The notes under the pieces: generated by a model
What the model was told of the DNA's origin: nothing
The model's database searches: none
Seen by the model: only the letters and a program-made list of their open reading frames with translations
In this document: positions 56,317 to 56,530 of the stretch, one piece after another
How the letters are laid out: each line of letters starts with the position of its first letter
Numbering within the stretch: the stretch's first letter is position 1
Position numbers and translations under genes: made by a program
Source of the DNA: Bacteroidales bacterium
Lineage (GTDB): Bacteria; Bacteroidota; Bacteroidia; Bacteroidales; P3
Direction: 5' to 3'
NCBI GenBank assembly: GCA_017522255.1
Contig: JAFWZP010000084.1
Coordinates: 1 to 56,530 of the forward strand
Length of the DNA stretch: 56,530 bases

Positions 56317-56398
56317 TACCGGGGTAAAATGTGTAGAAACACCCGGGTGTTTTGTGGTAAAAGACCGGGTCTTTTACCTTCAAAGACCGGGCAGGGCA
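56317..56398. repeat. Array 9: four CCGGG-centred sites on a 22-23-bp period
   Basis: TACCGGGGTA, ACACCCGGGTGT, AAAAGACC-g-GGTCTTTT and AGACCGGGCAG lie 22-23 bp apart. The second extends to the perfect 16-bp dyad 56337-56352, and the third to a 19-bp dyad 56358-56376. Site flanks differ but each middle site remains palindromic. It sits between the AraC-type fragment and the gene fragment at the right edge. Confidence 0.7.
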
Positions 56399-56410
56399 AA
56401 CGCACCACTA

Positions 56411-56530
56411 CTAAACCAACGACAGTAACGTTGTAAGAAATTCATTATCCCAACCTGCACGTTTTCTTTTAGATTTAATACTACCTTTACTCGTATCTTG
56501 CTTTAACAAAGTGAGGGACAGCTTATTTAC
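56411..56530 (-). CDS. C-terminal tail of a gene entering from the right; possible MazE/AbrB-type antitoxin
   Basis: The last 39 codons read VNKLSLTLLKQDTSKG ... KSKRKRAGWDNEFLTTLLSLV before a TAG stop. A basic stretch followed by GWDNEF resembles the GW-x-x-x-F tail of MazE/PemI-type antitoxins, which bind a toxin ribonuclease and autorepress. Only the tail is visible; it could be another small protein. The toxin gene would be expected just downstream, but that stretch holds array 9, so the usual gene order is not confirmed. Confidence 0.35.
   Translation of the reverse strand, partial: VNKLSLTLLKQDTSKGSIKSKRKRAGWDNEFLTTLLSLV

Noticed and set aside
1..56530. tRNA, rRNA or riboswitch genes
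   Set aside because: No cloverleaf, rRNA motif or known riboswitch core was recognised by eye in any gap.

Overview
The window comes from a bacterium of the order Bacteroidales (phylum Bacteroidota). The division and cell-wall cluster has the Bacteroidota order and content, including an FtsL-like coiled-coil protein, a long MraY and a PASTA-tailed PBP. Four secreted giants carry type IX secretion (T9SS) C-terminal domains. Several promoters show the Bacteroidota -7 box TAnnTTTG, and there is a CarboxypepD-reg/TonB receptor. The species cannot be named from sequence alone.

Bases 1-32886 hold four giant minus-strand genes in tandem. The first runs off the left edge; the complete ones encode 2942, 2695 and 1996 residues. 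Each has a signal peptide, alternating fibronectin type III and cleaved-adhesin/choice-of-anchor-J-like modules, sometimes CUB-like and other beta modules, and a nearly identical C-terminal T9SS sorting domain. They are probably surface adhesins or matrix-binding proteins made by duplication and homogenised at their 3' ends. Three of the four have a recognisable -7 box and an A/T-rich leader; the three complete genes are each followed by a hairpin or terminator.

Bases 33147-33662 encode a small, eroded methyltransferase-like protein. Bases 33989-49273 are the dcw cluster on the minus strand: mraZ, rsmH, ftsL-like, ftsI, murE, mraY, a murD remnant, ftsW, murG, murC, ftsQ, ftsA, ftsZ. The murD position encodes only a 179-residue C-terminal domain with lost ligand-binding residues. 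Upstream of mraZ are TGG-type boxes on a strict 10-bp phase, as expected for MraZ autoregulation.

Bases 49813-52646 hold a TonB-dependent receptor preceded by a small histidine-rich membrane protein, probably a metal-related pair. After that come a small membrane protein divergent from a LuxR-type regulator (a 19-bp inverted repeat lies between them), a truncated AraC-type regulator cut by a MITE-like element, and the tail of a possible antitoxin gene at the right edge.

Two kinds of intergenic structure recur. One is a MITE-like palindromic element with 19-bp terminal inverted repeats and 4-bp A/T target duplications (three full copies plus remnants). The other, and the most interesting signal in the window, is a set of nine short intergenic arrays. 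Sites of about 12 bp, often palindromic, repeat with a 21-23-bp (mostly exactly 22-bp) period. Core sequence differs between arrays, but the period and dyad character are shared, and several arrays lie upstream of surface-protein promoters.
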